Assembly (NCBI RefSeq): GCF_041146395.1
Contig: NC_090999.1
Coordinates: 72,421,001-72,485,000 of the forward strand
Length of the DNA: 64,000 nucleotides
Source of the DNA: Eulemur rufifrons
Taxonomy: Eukaryota > Chordata > Mammalia > Primates > Lemuridae
Direction of reading: 5' to 3'
In this document: in pieces, positions 24,297-36,466 of the stretch
Layout: each line of letters begins with the position of its first letter
How positions within the stretch are numbered: the stretch's first letter is position 1
The notes under the pieces: model-generated
What the model saw: the letters and a program-made list of their open reading frames with translations, nothing else
Databases searched by the model: none
What the model was told of the DNA's origin: nothing
Translations under genes and position numbers: made by a program

Positions 24297-24580
24297 GTCT
24301 GATAGAATAGAATTAGTATCCTTATAAGAATAGACACTAGAAAGCTTCCTCTACCTCTCTCTCTTTCTCTCTGTGTGTGTGTGTGTGTGTGTGTGTGTCT
24401 ATATGTGTATGTGTGCATACTAAAGACAGGCCTCATGAAGACATACTGAGAAGATAGCAGTCTACAATCCAGGAAGAGAGCCCTTACCAGAAATTGAATT
24501 TGCTTGTACCTTGATCATAAAATTGTCTCCTAGAAATGTGACAATAAATTTATGTCATTTAAGCCATCCAGTCTGTGATA
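24297..24580 (+). mobile_element. MLT1-type LTR fragment with internal GT repeat
   Basis: GAATTAGTATCCTTATAAGAA, GAAGAGAGCCCTTACCAG, CTTGATCATAAAATTGTC and AATAAATTTATGTCATTTAAGCC match the second half of an MLT1/MST-type LTR. A GT run at 24372-24398 lies inside. The LTR is cut at its 3' end, CCAGTCTGTGATA, where the Tigger element begins; the expected 'ggtattttgtta' end is missing. Confidence 0.7.
24372..24398. repeat. (TG)n microsatellite
   Basis: Twenty-seven bases of uninterrupted TG repeat, preceded by a CT-rich tract. Confidence 0.95.
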
Positions 24581-26380
24581 CAGGCATAGAACTTTGGTTC
24601 TGTACCACCACAATAAAATAAATATTGCAATTAAGGGAGTCATACAAATTATTCATTTCCCAGTGTATATAAAAGGTATGTTTACATTATACTATATTAA
24701 GTGTGCAATAGTATTATGTCTTAAAAATGTGCATACCTTAATTTAAAAAATAATTTATTGCTAAAAAGTGCTAAAGATCACCTGATCCTTCAGCAAGTCA
24801 TAATGTTTTTACTGGTGCAGGGTATTGCCTTGATGTTGGTGGCTGCTCACTGATCAAGTGGTGGCTGATGAAGTTTTGGGTAGCTGTGACAATTTCTTAA
24901 AATAAGACACCAAGGAAGTTTCTGCCTCAATTGATTCTTTCTTTTACATGAGATTTCTCTGTAGCATGTGATGCTGTTAGATAGCATTTTACCCACAGTA
25001 TAATTTATTTCAAAACTGGGGACAATCTTCTGCAATTCTGCCACTGTTATACTAATTAAGTTTATGTAATATTCTAAAACCTTTGCGGTCATTTCAACAA
25101 TTTTGACAGCATCTTCACCAGGAGTAGATTCCATCTCAAGATACCAACTTCTCTACTTTTCCACAAGAAGCAACTCTTAATCCATTCAAAGCTTACCATG
25201 AGACTGCACAGTTCAGTCACATCTTCAGGCTCCACTTTTAATTATAGCTATCTTGCTATTTCCAGCACATCTGCAGTTACTTTTTTCACTGAAGTCTTAA
25301 ACCCTTCAAGGTCACTCATGAGGGTTGGAATAAACTTCTTTCAAACTCCTGTTAATGTTGATATTTTGACCTCCTCCCATAAATCACATTTGTTCTTAAT
25401 GGCATCAAGAATAGTGAATCCTTTCCAGAAAGTTTTCAATTTATATTGCCCAGAGCCATCAGAGGAATCACTATTTATGGCAGCTGTAGCCTTATGAAAT
25501 GTGTTTTTTAAATAGTAAGACTTGAAATTTGAAATTACTTCTTGATCCATGGGGTGCAGAATGGATGTTGTGTTAACAGGTATAAAAACAACAGTATTCT
25601 CCTTGTACATCACCATCAGAACTCTTGGGTGACCAGGTACGTTGTCAATTAGCAGTAATATTTTGAAACTAAGTCTTTTTATAAGCAGTAAATCTTAACA
25701 GTGGACTTAAAATATTCAGTAAACCATAATGTAAACAGATGTGCTGCCATCTAGGCTTTGATTTTCCGTTTATAGAGAACAGGCAGAGTAGATTCAGCAT
25801 AATTTTTAGGGCCCTACGTTTTTAATATTAGAAAAATCAGCATTGGCTTCACCTTAAAAACAAACATTGACTTCTGCTTTCTGCTATGAAAGTCCCAGAT
25901 AGCATCTTCTTTCAATATAAGGCTGTTTTGTTTACATTGAAAATATGTTGTTAGTGCAGCTGTCTTCATCAATGATTTTGTCTAGATCTTCTGGAAAACT
26001 TGCTGCAGCTTCTATATCAGCACTTATTGCTTCTCCTTGTATGTTATGGAGGTAGTTTCTTTGCTTAAACCTCATGAACCTACCTCTGCTAGCTCCGAAC
26101 TTTTTTCTGCAGGTTCCTCACTTCTCTCAGCCTTCATAGAATTGAAGAGAGCTAGAGCCTTGCCCCCTGATTAGGCTTCGCTTAAGGTAATGAGGCTGGT
26201 TTAATCTTATATCTATATTATTAAAACTTTTTCCATATCAGCCATAAGGCTTTTTGCTTCTCTTATCATTTGTGTGTTCCCTGGAAGAGCACTTTTGATT
26301 TCCTTTAAGAACTATTTTTTTTTTTTTTTTTGCATTTACAACTTGGCTGTTGACACATGATCTCAGGAGGTCTTTTCTTG
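24581..26380 (-). mobile_element. Tigger1 DNA transposon, truncated
   Basis: Begins CAGGCATAGAACTTTGG right after TA at 24579-24580, matching the Tigger1 terminus, and continues with CCACAATAAAATAAATATTG and CCCAGTGTATATAAAAGGTATG. The body is antisense transposase. Order and text agree with Tigger1 up to about GCATTTACAACTTGGCTG (26331-26348) and perhaps to 26380. The opposite terminal repeat and the first part of the transposase gene are absent, so about a quarter of the roughly 2.4-kb element is lost. A T-run at 26311-26328 is an expansion within it. Confidence 0.9.
24847..26350 (-). pseudogene. Tigger1 transposase remnant (pogo-like DDE)
   Basis: Antisense frames at 25341-25616 and 24847-25134 carry recognisable pieces of a pogo/Tigger transposase: [20 protein letters not shown] followed by [10 protein letters not shown] from the DDE region, and the C-terminal ESTPGEDAVKIVEMTAKVLE. 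In a live element the enzyme cuts at the terminal repeats and inserts at TA. Here stops, frameshifts and loss of the N-terminal DNA-binding part make it dead. Related host genes (TIGD family) exist, but the flanking terminal repeat shows that this copy is a transposon fossil, not a domesticated gene. Confidence 0.85.
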
Positions 26381-27290
26381 ATTTTTTTTCCCCTTGATTT
26401 TGTATTAAAATTCCAGTTGTCCTGCCCTTTTGTTTACTGATATTGGTATCATAGAATTACCATAATCAGTCTCTTAATATTAATATCTCCATTGTTTTAA
26501 ACAATGCCCTTAGGTGTGGAATTCCCCATGTACTGTTCCAACTAATGACTATCCCCTTAGTCAGATGTCCTTTATCCTTTATCCTCATTGCCTGTTTCTC
26601 CCTACAAAGAATCTCTGCACTAAGACACAAGAAGTGGGAGGAGGATATACTCCTGGAACGACACCTCTACTAAATGAGGGGAGCCTGAGGTAGTGGTAAC
26701 CATGGTATTCTTGGCTTCTCCCTCTGTACATGGAACCTCCACCCTACAAGCAAGATGGGACAGAGGTGATCTCATGTCAGTATTCTCAGCTTATCATTCC
26801 TGGAGTATAACTATCACTAGATAACTAGGGAATGGTTAACAGGAGAGAGTTCTCCTACCATGCCCACTCAGAATAGAGCTTCTGAAGCATGGGGCTTGTA
26901 GGATGAAAAACATCAGTGGTCTTCCCCTCCAGGGTGAAACTATAGCCCCAACTGGAGTCTATGGGAAGAGGAAGCCAGTTTTTTTGATCACAAACACCTG
27001 GGAAAGAACGTCCAAAGTAAAGTTTTCATAATAGTGAGGTGGGGGAGGGGTGAAGGGAGAAGGTCTTGGCTCAAATGACATTCTCATTGTTCCTACTGAG
27101 ATTTAGTATTACTAGATTATCTTGAAGGGATGTTTATGCATTTGCTGTATGCCCTGTGACAATTTGCAGAGACCTTAATTGATTATTTTAAAAATCATTT
27201 TCTCCAGTTAAATGGTTGTATATTGGGGGAGAGAGAACCTGCAGAGTTCCTCACTATGTCATTCCAGAAATCTGCCTCTATTTTGAATGC
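26381..27290 (-). mobile_element. Possible old L1/HAL1 5' region
   Basis: The text GAGAGTTCTCCTACCATGCCCACTC, TCTGAAGCATGGGGCTTG and the terminal CAGAGTTCCTCACTATGTCATTCCAGAAATC resembles antisense 5' UTR of old L1 or HAL1 elements. It is somewhat GC-richer than its surroundings. No reading frame is preserved and the assignment is from memory. Confidence 0.35.
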
Positions 27291-29999
27291 ACAGTATATT
27301 TTTCTGATTCAAAAGACATGATTACTGAGTTTGAGACAGTGCAGACATAAGAATCAAACCAGATTCATATTTTTTTAAAATCTTTTAAGTCTAGAATTAT
27401 ATCAATGCATATGAAATAAGAGTAAAATTTAACAATTTGAAAATTTTGGTCAACCTAATAACAAGACATTTTATTGATAAAAATATAATGGCCATTTAGT
27501 TTTGATGTATTTGTTAAAAAATGTTAGCTGAATATGCAATGGTTCTGCTGTTTGTTTTTCACCATGTCTATAATAGATAACATACAACAGATTGGGCTTT
27601 TAAAATTCACCTCACCGTTAATTTTTCAAATTCTTCCAGTTATGTTACCTTTTCATAAACATGAATTATTCAGACTTATTATTTACATTAATGAATTTTT
27701 AAAATTAACGTCAGTCCCTTATGTTTCAAGGTGCTTGTTTAAACTTGTTTGAACATAGTCTGCAACTATGTCTATCCATATCCATCACACCCCAACAAAG
27801 GGATCGACATATCCCTATGCAATTGAATCACTAATTACAGATTTCTTCCATGGCTAAAGTATATTTGCCTCTGCTTAAGGTGTATTTATGATATGGACCT
27901 ATAAAAAATTACATATAAGTCTAATAAAAAACACTTGGCAAGGGAATTCTTATTAGTGAATATATTACTTAGAAGCAAATTATTTTGAAAACAATAAACC
28001 TAATAAAACCAAGAGAAAGTCAGTTGTTAAAATAGAGGCTACATACTAAGTAACATGAACAGATATCAATAACTAAGAAACCTTGGAAGGGATTTATACT
28101 GAACTAAACTCTGATAAGATAGATCAAAATACTGAACCTAGAATGAGTTTTTGCTCATGTGAAAAGAAAAAGATATGTGTAGATTTCAGCCACATAAAAC
28201 TGTCAGCTTGAAAATATACTGCTTGCATGGTCAATCACTTGGATAGCATTATTATGTGATGTATTAAATTTAGATGCTATCTCTTATGACTTTTGAAATA
28301 TAACAAACAAAACAATAATCTTATTTTTATGAAATGTTCAATGAAATAAAATAGCAATAAAACTCATCCAGACTTAATACTAATTATATATAAGCATATA
28401 AGTTTTAGATTATTCTTTTGATAATTTTTTATATAATGTAAAGTCTGCTAAATAATGAAATCTTATTTATGGTTTGAAAATATAAACAATTATCCAGTTC
28501 TAAAACAAAATTTAGTAACTGTAGAAATTAATTCAATAACTTGTCTAAAATGGTACAATTTAAACTTTTATCTTACAGAAAACCTGTTAAAAACACACAA
28601 TTGCAATAATAGAATAAAATGAACCATAGCTTCTTATTCTTTTTTGTTTCTCAAGTCTGTGAAGTAAGATACTGTGCACAAGATTTATGCAAACTGTATA
28701 GAAATTATATCTTATTTATCAATTCATACTAATTTTAATATTCCTTAAATGATAAGACATTATACAATTGTTGGGGCAATTAAATCTTCAAAAAATTAAA
28801 AATTGAATTAACGGATGAAGAAAATATTGAACACACATTATTTTATTTTTATATTATGCCTCTTAGTTTGGATGGACATTTTAAAATAAACAGCCTGAAT
28901 GTTTGAAATAGACAAAAGGGAAGTGAATAAGAAAATATCTGAAGGAAAACGGTAAATATTGTGGTCTACTGAATATATGAATTATACTGAACAGTTTATC
29001 AGAGATATGTCAAAGATTCATGTGGTGCTGAACTTTCATTTTTCTCTTCATTGTATGGATTGAAATGCTCTCTGCATATAAATAGCTCCGTAGCTTGTTT
29101 TTGATAGCCATGTTCACATTAGGAACTAAAAATTAACTCTGTGCCCAACTAAAAAATAATGATCCCTACCCAAGAACAGAGAAATACTGTTTATAATTTA
29201 CTCCTTTTTATTCCCCTTACATTGTTAAAACCTGTGAATACTAGTCAATGGTTACAGAGTAGCTTATCAATTATCATACGTTTGACCTTGGTCTGAGACT
29301 GAGAGGTAGGAATCACATTCAAACTGACCTTTCACCACTTAAAATGCTCATTTTTCAGGTTTGACTGTGACTTTTGTAAACAGTAGGATTTGGCGTGCAT
29401 GTTTCAGTGTTTCCTTAGGAAGAACCCTCCTTTTTCCCGGTGACTTTCAGTTTTGAAGGAAAACACTTTCTGAGAACAATTTGTGGTTAATGCCTTTCAG
29501 TGGGCATAATCCCACTGAGAAGCGCTCCAGCTAACTTGCTCTGGGTTGTGTTCCAACTTAGTTTAAGGGACTTTAGGGGACACACTCCTGCTGATTCCAC
29601 TGTTCTTTCCTGTCTTCTTTTTTTTGTAATCTTGACCCAAAAACTATTTTAAGTGATGTCTGATTTGACTTCCTATGGTGCTCAAATGTTCACTGACAAA
29701 GGATTATTGAAAGAATGTGTGACTCTCCCTTTCTTTTCTTGAATTCGGTTTCTGATGTTGATATTAATGTGAAAGGGTCATCCACAAAGAGACAAAGAAC
29801 ACTAACATTACAAGGATTTTCAGCTCTTCTCCTTTATCTCAGCTGGTGGACTCCAAACCCAAAGGGATCAAATATCTTCTATCACCTCCTTAAAAACATC
29901 AGCATCTGTGTCATCATTGGCCTTTAGGCTATGAGAATTATTCCAAAAGTGTTCCTCTCTCTGTACAGTCCATCAATTGAAAGCTAAAGAACCATGGGA
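27291..29999. other. Unassigned AT-rich region
   Basis: About 2.7 kb with no gene or repeat that I can support. Frames at 27534-27752 and 29715-29927 have no start, splice or family context. Confidence 0.45.
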
Positions 30000-30115
30000 T
30001 TTTAGGGTGAAAGAACACTCTAAAAGTCAAATAGTCCAACCCCATTATTTATAGAGTTAGGAAATTGAAGCCTATAGTGAATAGGTTACGTGTCTGTGGA
30101 CATGGACAAAGATCC
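30000..30115 (+). repeat. MIR/L2-class ancient repeat fragment
   Basis: AAATAGTCCAACCCCATTATTTATAGAGTTAGGAAATTGAAGCC follows the familiar 'agtccaaccccctcattttacagatgaggaaactgaggcc' motif of ancient mammalian SINE/LINE fragments. Too short for subfamily. Confidence 0.5.
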
Positions 30116-33100
30116 AGAAATGGAGAAGAAAGCAGTATTTCTGACATCAGTATTTCAGCAAGGCTATATTTTCCCTTGTTTCCTTAAAACCTATCGTCAT
30201 CAAACCTTGCTCAGATCCTACTGAATCTTCTGGTGTGATAACTGAATTGAAGAGATAGGCTTTAGCATTTAAAAATTGACAGTTTTAAATCCAGGGAACC
30301 CAACTATGTCAATATTTATTTGCTCTTTCTAAATGTATAAAACTGGCAATCTAGTTTTCATATCTAGAAAGAAAATGGTAGTGACTTTTATCCAAAAGAA
30401 TAACAACATTCTTTTGGTGAGAATAAATTAAGGTCTTAGGTAGATAACTGTAGGAATAGCAAATATTGACTGCCAAGGATATCTACCACAATTAGATTCA
30501 TAACCAATGTAGTTAGTTTATAAGATAAGTTTAGATTGATTATAAATCCCCATGAAGACTATAAAAATTTTAAAAAAGCAAGAAGCTTTTCAATTACGTA
30601 GTTTTTAAAGGTGTAGGTTACCTTGAAAACAAAATGACTTAGCATGAGTCATATAAGTAATGCATTTTGATAACTTATACTTTAATGAGGTTTTCTGTAT
30701 TAAAGTAACTCTTGGTAAAAGGAACTCATTTTGTCAAAATAATTTATTAACTTTCCTTCCCAGGAGTATAACTCGTTTCAACTAAAGAGAGACCAGAATT
30801 TAAGTATATACGTCACATGTGACAATATGACACAGACATGTCTATTCTAAAGAAGGGAAAAGGACAATAATCTTTTAATTTGGGGCTACAGAACAGATTC
30901 AAGAAATCAAAGAGTAAGATGGACAGTAAGCTGTTTTGCTAAATATGTTGAAAGGGATGCAGATGCCCTTAGAGATCATCCAGTCTTAACTGCCCCTGAA
31001 TGAAGGTGGAGGTAACATTCATTTAGCTGTGGCTTTGATGTTTTCCATGAAGTAGCCTCTTCAATTCTTAGCTTGGATTCTATATCATCTTCCATATACT
31101 GAGGGAAAATCTGCATCCCTGTATTGACTTCAAACATGTATCTGTCCCTTTCTATAAATTTTAGGTTAAACTTCCAAAATAATATTTTAGGATTAAGTCC
31201 AATTTCCATTTATCAATGACAATAGATAAAATTGATAATATTCAATATTCACAGCCACAAAGAGATATTTTTCATTATAAAATTATACACATTTGTGTCA
31301 CACCTTTTATTTATTCCCTCTGTTCATTTCTAAACATGATTTTTCTAGCTTTATGAGACCAACTTCTCAGAAGAGAAGCAGATGAAAATAGCATATTCAT
31401 ATATAGATGAGTTATGTCTTTATGTTAATTGTTATGTTCATAGTGAAAAGAGCATTTTCATTGTTCTTGAGTGAAAAATCCTGGAGAACTATATTTTTTA
31501 ATACTGTAAAATTATTGCTTACCAGCAATTGTTTAGTGTGAAATACAACCAATTTTTAAAATGTCATATTGAAAAATGTTTGGTCTTGTGTAAAGTGTAT
31601 ATGATTTTCAAATGTGCTTCCTATGCAATGATTAGATGTTCCAATGTTCAAACATTTGTGTTATTTCAAAAGTGGTTCAAAATGGTGTAATGCAAACATA
31701 GTTCACTGAATATTCTAGGCTACACGCATTTCTATGGAGTTTCATATGCAAGCTTTGAAATGTCTGTGAAGGGAGAGAGTGTCAAATGGATGATATTAAT
31801 GCTTAGATCAATTTAGACTCTCTCTGTGAAAAGCCAAAGCCAGTTCAAGTCTCTAAGCTTTTCTAAGCTTATCATTGCCACTTTTTGAAATTAGAGGTGA
31901 AAAGCTTGAATTCTAACACCTGGGTGTTTGGGCCAGGGATGCATAAAAATGGTGGTAAGAGCAGAAGCAAGCAAACTAGCTCAAGTCCATCTGAGCCTAT
32001 GAGCCTTTTCCGAACCAGGTAGAAAACTTCTCCTGACTCTGAAATACTGTGCAATGGTCATATGGTTCTCAAAATTTAGACTCCATAATTATCTGCTGGC
32101 ATGATCCTCTTGGAGGATGACATCTTGAGGGATGCAACATATGCAGTAGCACAGTGTCCCATGCTCAGGAGGGCCTCTACACTTGCTTTTTAACATGTGC
32201 TTCCATCATCTTGAAATTATTAGTTTTGTTTTTGAGCAAATGTTTTATAAGTGAAGTCTGATGAGAATGCAGCATGTGCATGAGGTGAAGAGATACATGC
32301 AATATGTTTGCCCACTATTCCTTGCCACCCCATTTACATATAGCATTTGTGATGCTCCATGATCACAGAATTCTGGTGGAACCATCATGCTTGGAAGTTC
32401 AGCCAAACAAGGTAAATATGGTACATCTACAACTAAGTAAGCAAAGGAATAGGAAGCCCTGAGAGGGGTGTGATCAAATATGCTTCAAATGGGAACTTGC
32501 CTCTAATGTAAAGAAGGCAATAGCATGCTAGGAAACATGAACAACCAAGAAACCCCACTGTATCCTTTCTTACTTAAGTTAATTCTCTGTATTAGCCAAC
32601 CACTTACACTGAAAAAGATAACATGGAAGGAAAAGGAAAAATAAAACAACCCATAGATTCTTTCCTTTCAGTCCTTCCTTACTCATCAGTAAACCTAAGG
32701 TAGAAGGTGTTGGTAGAACACTGGGCATATCAAGAAGTGAAATAAAAATCTGAGTTAATTTTGTGGAGTATTTCATTGTTCTAGTAAAAACAAAATACAT
32801 AAGCATATGAACTATGAAATACAAATCACATATATTCAGTGATTCCATATACATGTTAAATGTTCTTAATATTTGCATTTTAAGCACATTACACAATATA
32901 AAAATGAACATAAAATTCATGTTATTAGTTTAATTTAAATTATTTTAATTGTATTTTTTCTTTACTTAGACTATCATTAAATAAAAATAACAAATACCAT
33001 GACAAGATGAAAGGGAAGGTCTATAAGATAAAGGAAAAGGCTGTATATTTTAGAATTTAATGGGACTTTTTTCTTGGTTTTTTTGAACGTGGGCACCCAT

Positions 33101-33686
33101 GTTTTCATTTTACCGAAGCCCTGGAAATTACTTTTTTTCAATAGCTCTAGAGTGGGACTGGACATCTGCATGTTTAACAAGCTCATGACATAGATAGCAC
33201 GTAGAACACATTGTCTCCATCGCACTCATTTGACTCCTGTGAAATATCCCTTTGTGTTATTATTTGTGTTTATATGAATATAGCTCTGATCACACAGGAT
33301 TGTGAAGCCCATCAAGGCAAGGTATATGAAATACTTCTAGGTACCATATAATGTTTATCTGAGTGTCTTCCAAATGGTATCTTTTTAGAAAATATTTGTT
33401 TATTAATAAAATTATAAAGAGATACTTGACAATAGTATCTCTATTTGAGAGATACTATCTCAATAGTATCTCAATAGTACTTATCAAGTAGCAGTAAATA
33501 AAACAATTACACAATCATTAAATTTAGGAAAGAACAGTAATTCATTGTTATTCTCATGACCTATTTCTGTATAGTATCCAGTAAATTACTATAACTAAAG
33601 TCATTTCCATTTCCATCTATACATTTTGAACATGAAGCATTCCTCCCAGTTTTTCAAAGGTACTCATAATTAAAAGAAACTATTGA
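30116..33686. other. Unassigned AT-rich region
   Basis: About 3.6 kb with no gene recognised. It includes a hairpin at 30392-30417, a nested inverted-repeat cluster at 33423-33490 and a less AT-rich stretch at 32060-32560 that may be an unassigned repeat. The 113-codon frame at 32579-32920 (minus) has hydrophobic, low-complexity text and no family match. Confidence 0.4.
33423..33490. repeat. Nested inverted/direct repeat cluster
   Basis: GAGATACTAT (33449-33458), a CTCA loop and ATAGTATCTC (33463-33472) form a perfect 10-bp stem. CAATAGTATCTC occurs twice in direct orientation, and TACTTGA (33423-33429) pairs with TCAAGTA (33484-33490) as an outer arm. Confidence 0.8.
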
Positions 33687-34012
33687 ATGTTGTCTCTCAG
33701 TATCTACAGAGTGGGGAATTGGTTCCAAACATCCCCACCCCTGTGGATGCCAAAGCAGATGCTCGATGCTCAGGTCCTTAATATAAAATGACATAGTATT
33801 TGCACATGACCTATGCACATCTTCCAACATACTTTAAATCATCTCTAGATGACACATAACACAAAATACCATGCAAATGCTATATAAATAATTGTTATAC
33901 TCTATTTTTTATTTGAATTATTTTTATTTTTACTTTTTATTGTTTTTGTTCTTCAAACTATTCTCAATCTACGCTTGGTCAAATCCACAGATACAGAGAG
34001 CCACCTGTGTAC
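33687..34012. mobile_element. MER2-like MITE (TcMar-Tigger)
   Basis: Starts near TTGTCTCTCAGTATCTACAG and ends CACAGATACAGAGAGCCACCTGTGTA, imperfect terminal inverted repeats of the MER2 type ('cagtcggccctccgtatcc...'). Internal matches are GGAATTGGTTCCAAACATCC, TGACATAGTATTTGCACATG and ACTTTAAATCATCTCTAGAT. It is non-autonomous with no transposase. Confidence 0.8.
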
Positions 34013-36379
34013 AGATTCATATTTTTAGAAAGGATTTTAGTAGTACAAATGTTTCTGTAAATTCAATCTTACATGTAAACTTGCTGGATTAAATAATTTT
34101 TGACAGATTTTTCTCTTGAAAGAAGGGCAGGAGAACTGAGTGCCATTCTGCAGACTTCAGCCCACCTTCCTATCCCTTATGGCACCATTTGAAAAGAAGG
34201 TGTTGAGTTTCCAAATAATGTAATTACTAAATGGTCAGTTACAAATAAATTACTCTTCAGGAGTTTTAAAATATGCTACCTTTTGGTTTATGTTAAATTT
34301 TTAACTATATCAACTTTTATTAATCTATATTAAAGCATCTTAATTTTTAAATAAAATAAGATGCCTTGGAAATACTGGGGAACAAATTCTTATCATTGGT
34401 AAGAAATTAAGATGTTGAAGCATTTTTAAGCAAGCTTATTAATTTTTAGAAAATGACTTTTTAAATAAATTCCAAACCAATGACAACTTGAGTGAGCTGT
34501 GAGAATGAATTTTTTTCTTCTACTTCTAAAACAAATAAACAAAACAGAAGATTATTTAGTTTGGAGTTTTGCCAGCTAATCTTTACAGAATGAAATTCCC
34601 CAAGGAAACTGCCTTACAAATGGGGATGTGTAAAGTTATTCATAAATTCAGCAGCCCTTTTTAAAAATGTCTGGGAAAGTGTACTATAAATGAATGCTCC
34701 ATAAGGTATAATCATTGAAGATTAAATCTTCTTGATTTACTCATTGAAGATTATATAGGGGCTTCAGTCTTTTGAAAAAAAAGTGATCTGAGTAATAATA
34801 ACAGATGGATGGATGTGAAAGGCTCAAGTACTTCTAGTATTCCAGGTCAATAATCTGTGAACTAAGGAGGACTTCAATGATAGTTCATAATGACTCATTT
34901 GGAACTGTTACAGTCGGTTAGGTTAAAATCCCTGCTTCAGTACTGGCCTACATATGGTTGGACAAGGCAGCTGAAAGCAAGTTTGTTCCTAAACATGTGC
35001 TGTCAGTTAATAGCACCAAACCATAGATTGCAGTCAGGTTTTAATATCCCAAGAAAGCTGTGCTATTTTCTTTGAGACTATAGTCATGAAAACATAACTT
35101 GGAGCGAATGTACCCAACCTTTTTAAAATCTTCAATTTTATAGGTTTTTCCCTTTTCAACAAAGACTACGATATTCATGAATATATTTTGGTAATTACGA
35201 TCAACTATTCCTAAAGTGGCAATGTGATTTTGCAGAGCTACCTATCAGACATCCTCAGCAGTAGTTTCTTCTATATGGAGATTGTGACTAAATTACACCA
35301 CAGAGAGTTTTTTGAGTAATGGCTTATGCAAATGACTGTTTTCTATATATTATCTTCCATAATAATAATTGTTGGAGCTTAACATTAAGAAACTGCGATA
35401 AGAAAAAGTTTTATATCATGATAATTTAATACAACATTTTTCTTATTTTATGCGAGCCCGTAGGAATAGTGAAGAAAGTATATATATATATATACACACA
35501 CACACACATATGTATTTTTAAAATTTATGCCCTCTAATACAAATACATCCCTTATTTGTGCTAAAATCTAGAAATGATTTCAGAGCAAATTTGTCGAAAA
35601 AGCCTTGACAAGGCATTTTGTGAAGAGGATGGAAGATAAAGTTCATGGGGGGGAAAATTGGTCATGAATAGCTGAGATGATCTGAAGTAATAAAAACATT
35701 GACGCATCCGCTATTGTGCTCCCCGTTCTGTGAAGGAGAGCTGGATAGCCATATAGAATGCTGTCTTGCACCTGTACTTCCATTACTATTGAAAATGAAG
35801 GCACTGACCTTGTCAAAAATGGACATACAATTTTTTCCTTGCTTAATAGGAATCAAATATTTAAGGTGTGATGCCCAGGACTATTTCAGAGAGGATAAGA
35901 TTTTAGTATTTCTCATTATTCATTCCCTTTCCTCCTTCTAGATCACTCACTACCTTATGTCTGTACATGTAATCATGAGTATATAAGCCTATATGTTGCA
36001 TACAACTGCCTGACTGCATATACACATATGCATATGCAAGGTATTCAGCTCACATACTACATTAAAGGAAAACTATTATTTAAAAAAAAATTCCTGTCAC
36101 TGCTGTAGTTTTAAAAATATCTATAATGACAACAAAAATAGACTAACAATGGAAATGTCCTAATTATATGCCAGTTATAGTTCAGTTTGGTATCTACCCC
36201 CTTGCAACTTTAATACTCCCAAATACATCCTTGTTCATTTTTTTCCAAAATAAGCAAAGATTTCTGAGATCAGAAATGTTTTACAGAACCGCAAATACCT
36301 CATCTTAACCTCTGCTTTTCTGTTTCTCTTCTATCACATATTCATTTAATCATTCTGGAAGTAAAGTTTGATCAAATTA
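34013..36379. other. Unassigned AT-rich region
   Basis: About 2.4 kb with no gene or repeat that I can assign other than the TA/CA microsatellite at 35479-35509. Confidence 0.45.
35479..35509. repeat. (TA)n(CA)n compound microsatellite
   Basis: About 8 TA units followed by about 7 CA units without interruption. Confidence 0.95.
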
Positions 36380-36466
36380 TTCAGATCATGGGTGCACTAA
36401 AAGCCTTCTATATACTATATCCATATAACAAAACTGCACTTATACCCCCTAAATATATTGAAATTA
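36380..36466 (+). mobile_element. L1 3' end, severely 5'-truncated
   Basis: ATCATGGGTGCACTAAAAGCC, then TATATCCATATAACAAAACTGCACTTATACCCCCTAAATATATTG and an A-rich end correspond to the last ~85 bp of a primate-type L1 3' UTR. A clean target-site duplication was not found. Confidence 0.75.

Noticed and set aside
25341..25616. Transposase-like frame as a domesticated TIGD gene
   Set aside because: The Tigger1 terminus and TA site are visible and the frame is broken, so it is a transposon fossil.
27039..27058. G-quadruplex in GGTGGGGGAGGGGTGAAGGG
   Set aside because: Only three runs of three or more G, so it falls short of the standard four-run pattern.
32579..32920. 113-codon minus-strand frame as a membrane protein
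   Set aside because: Hydrophobic residues are expected from T-rich DNA; no start context, splice sites or family.
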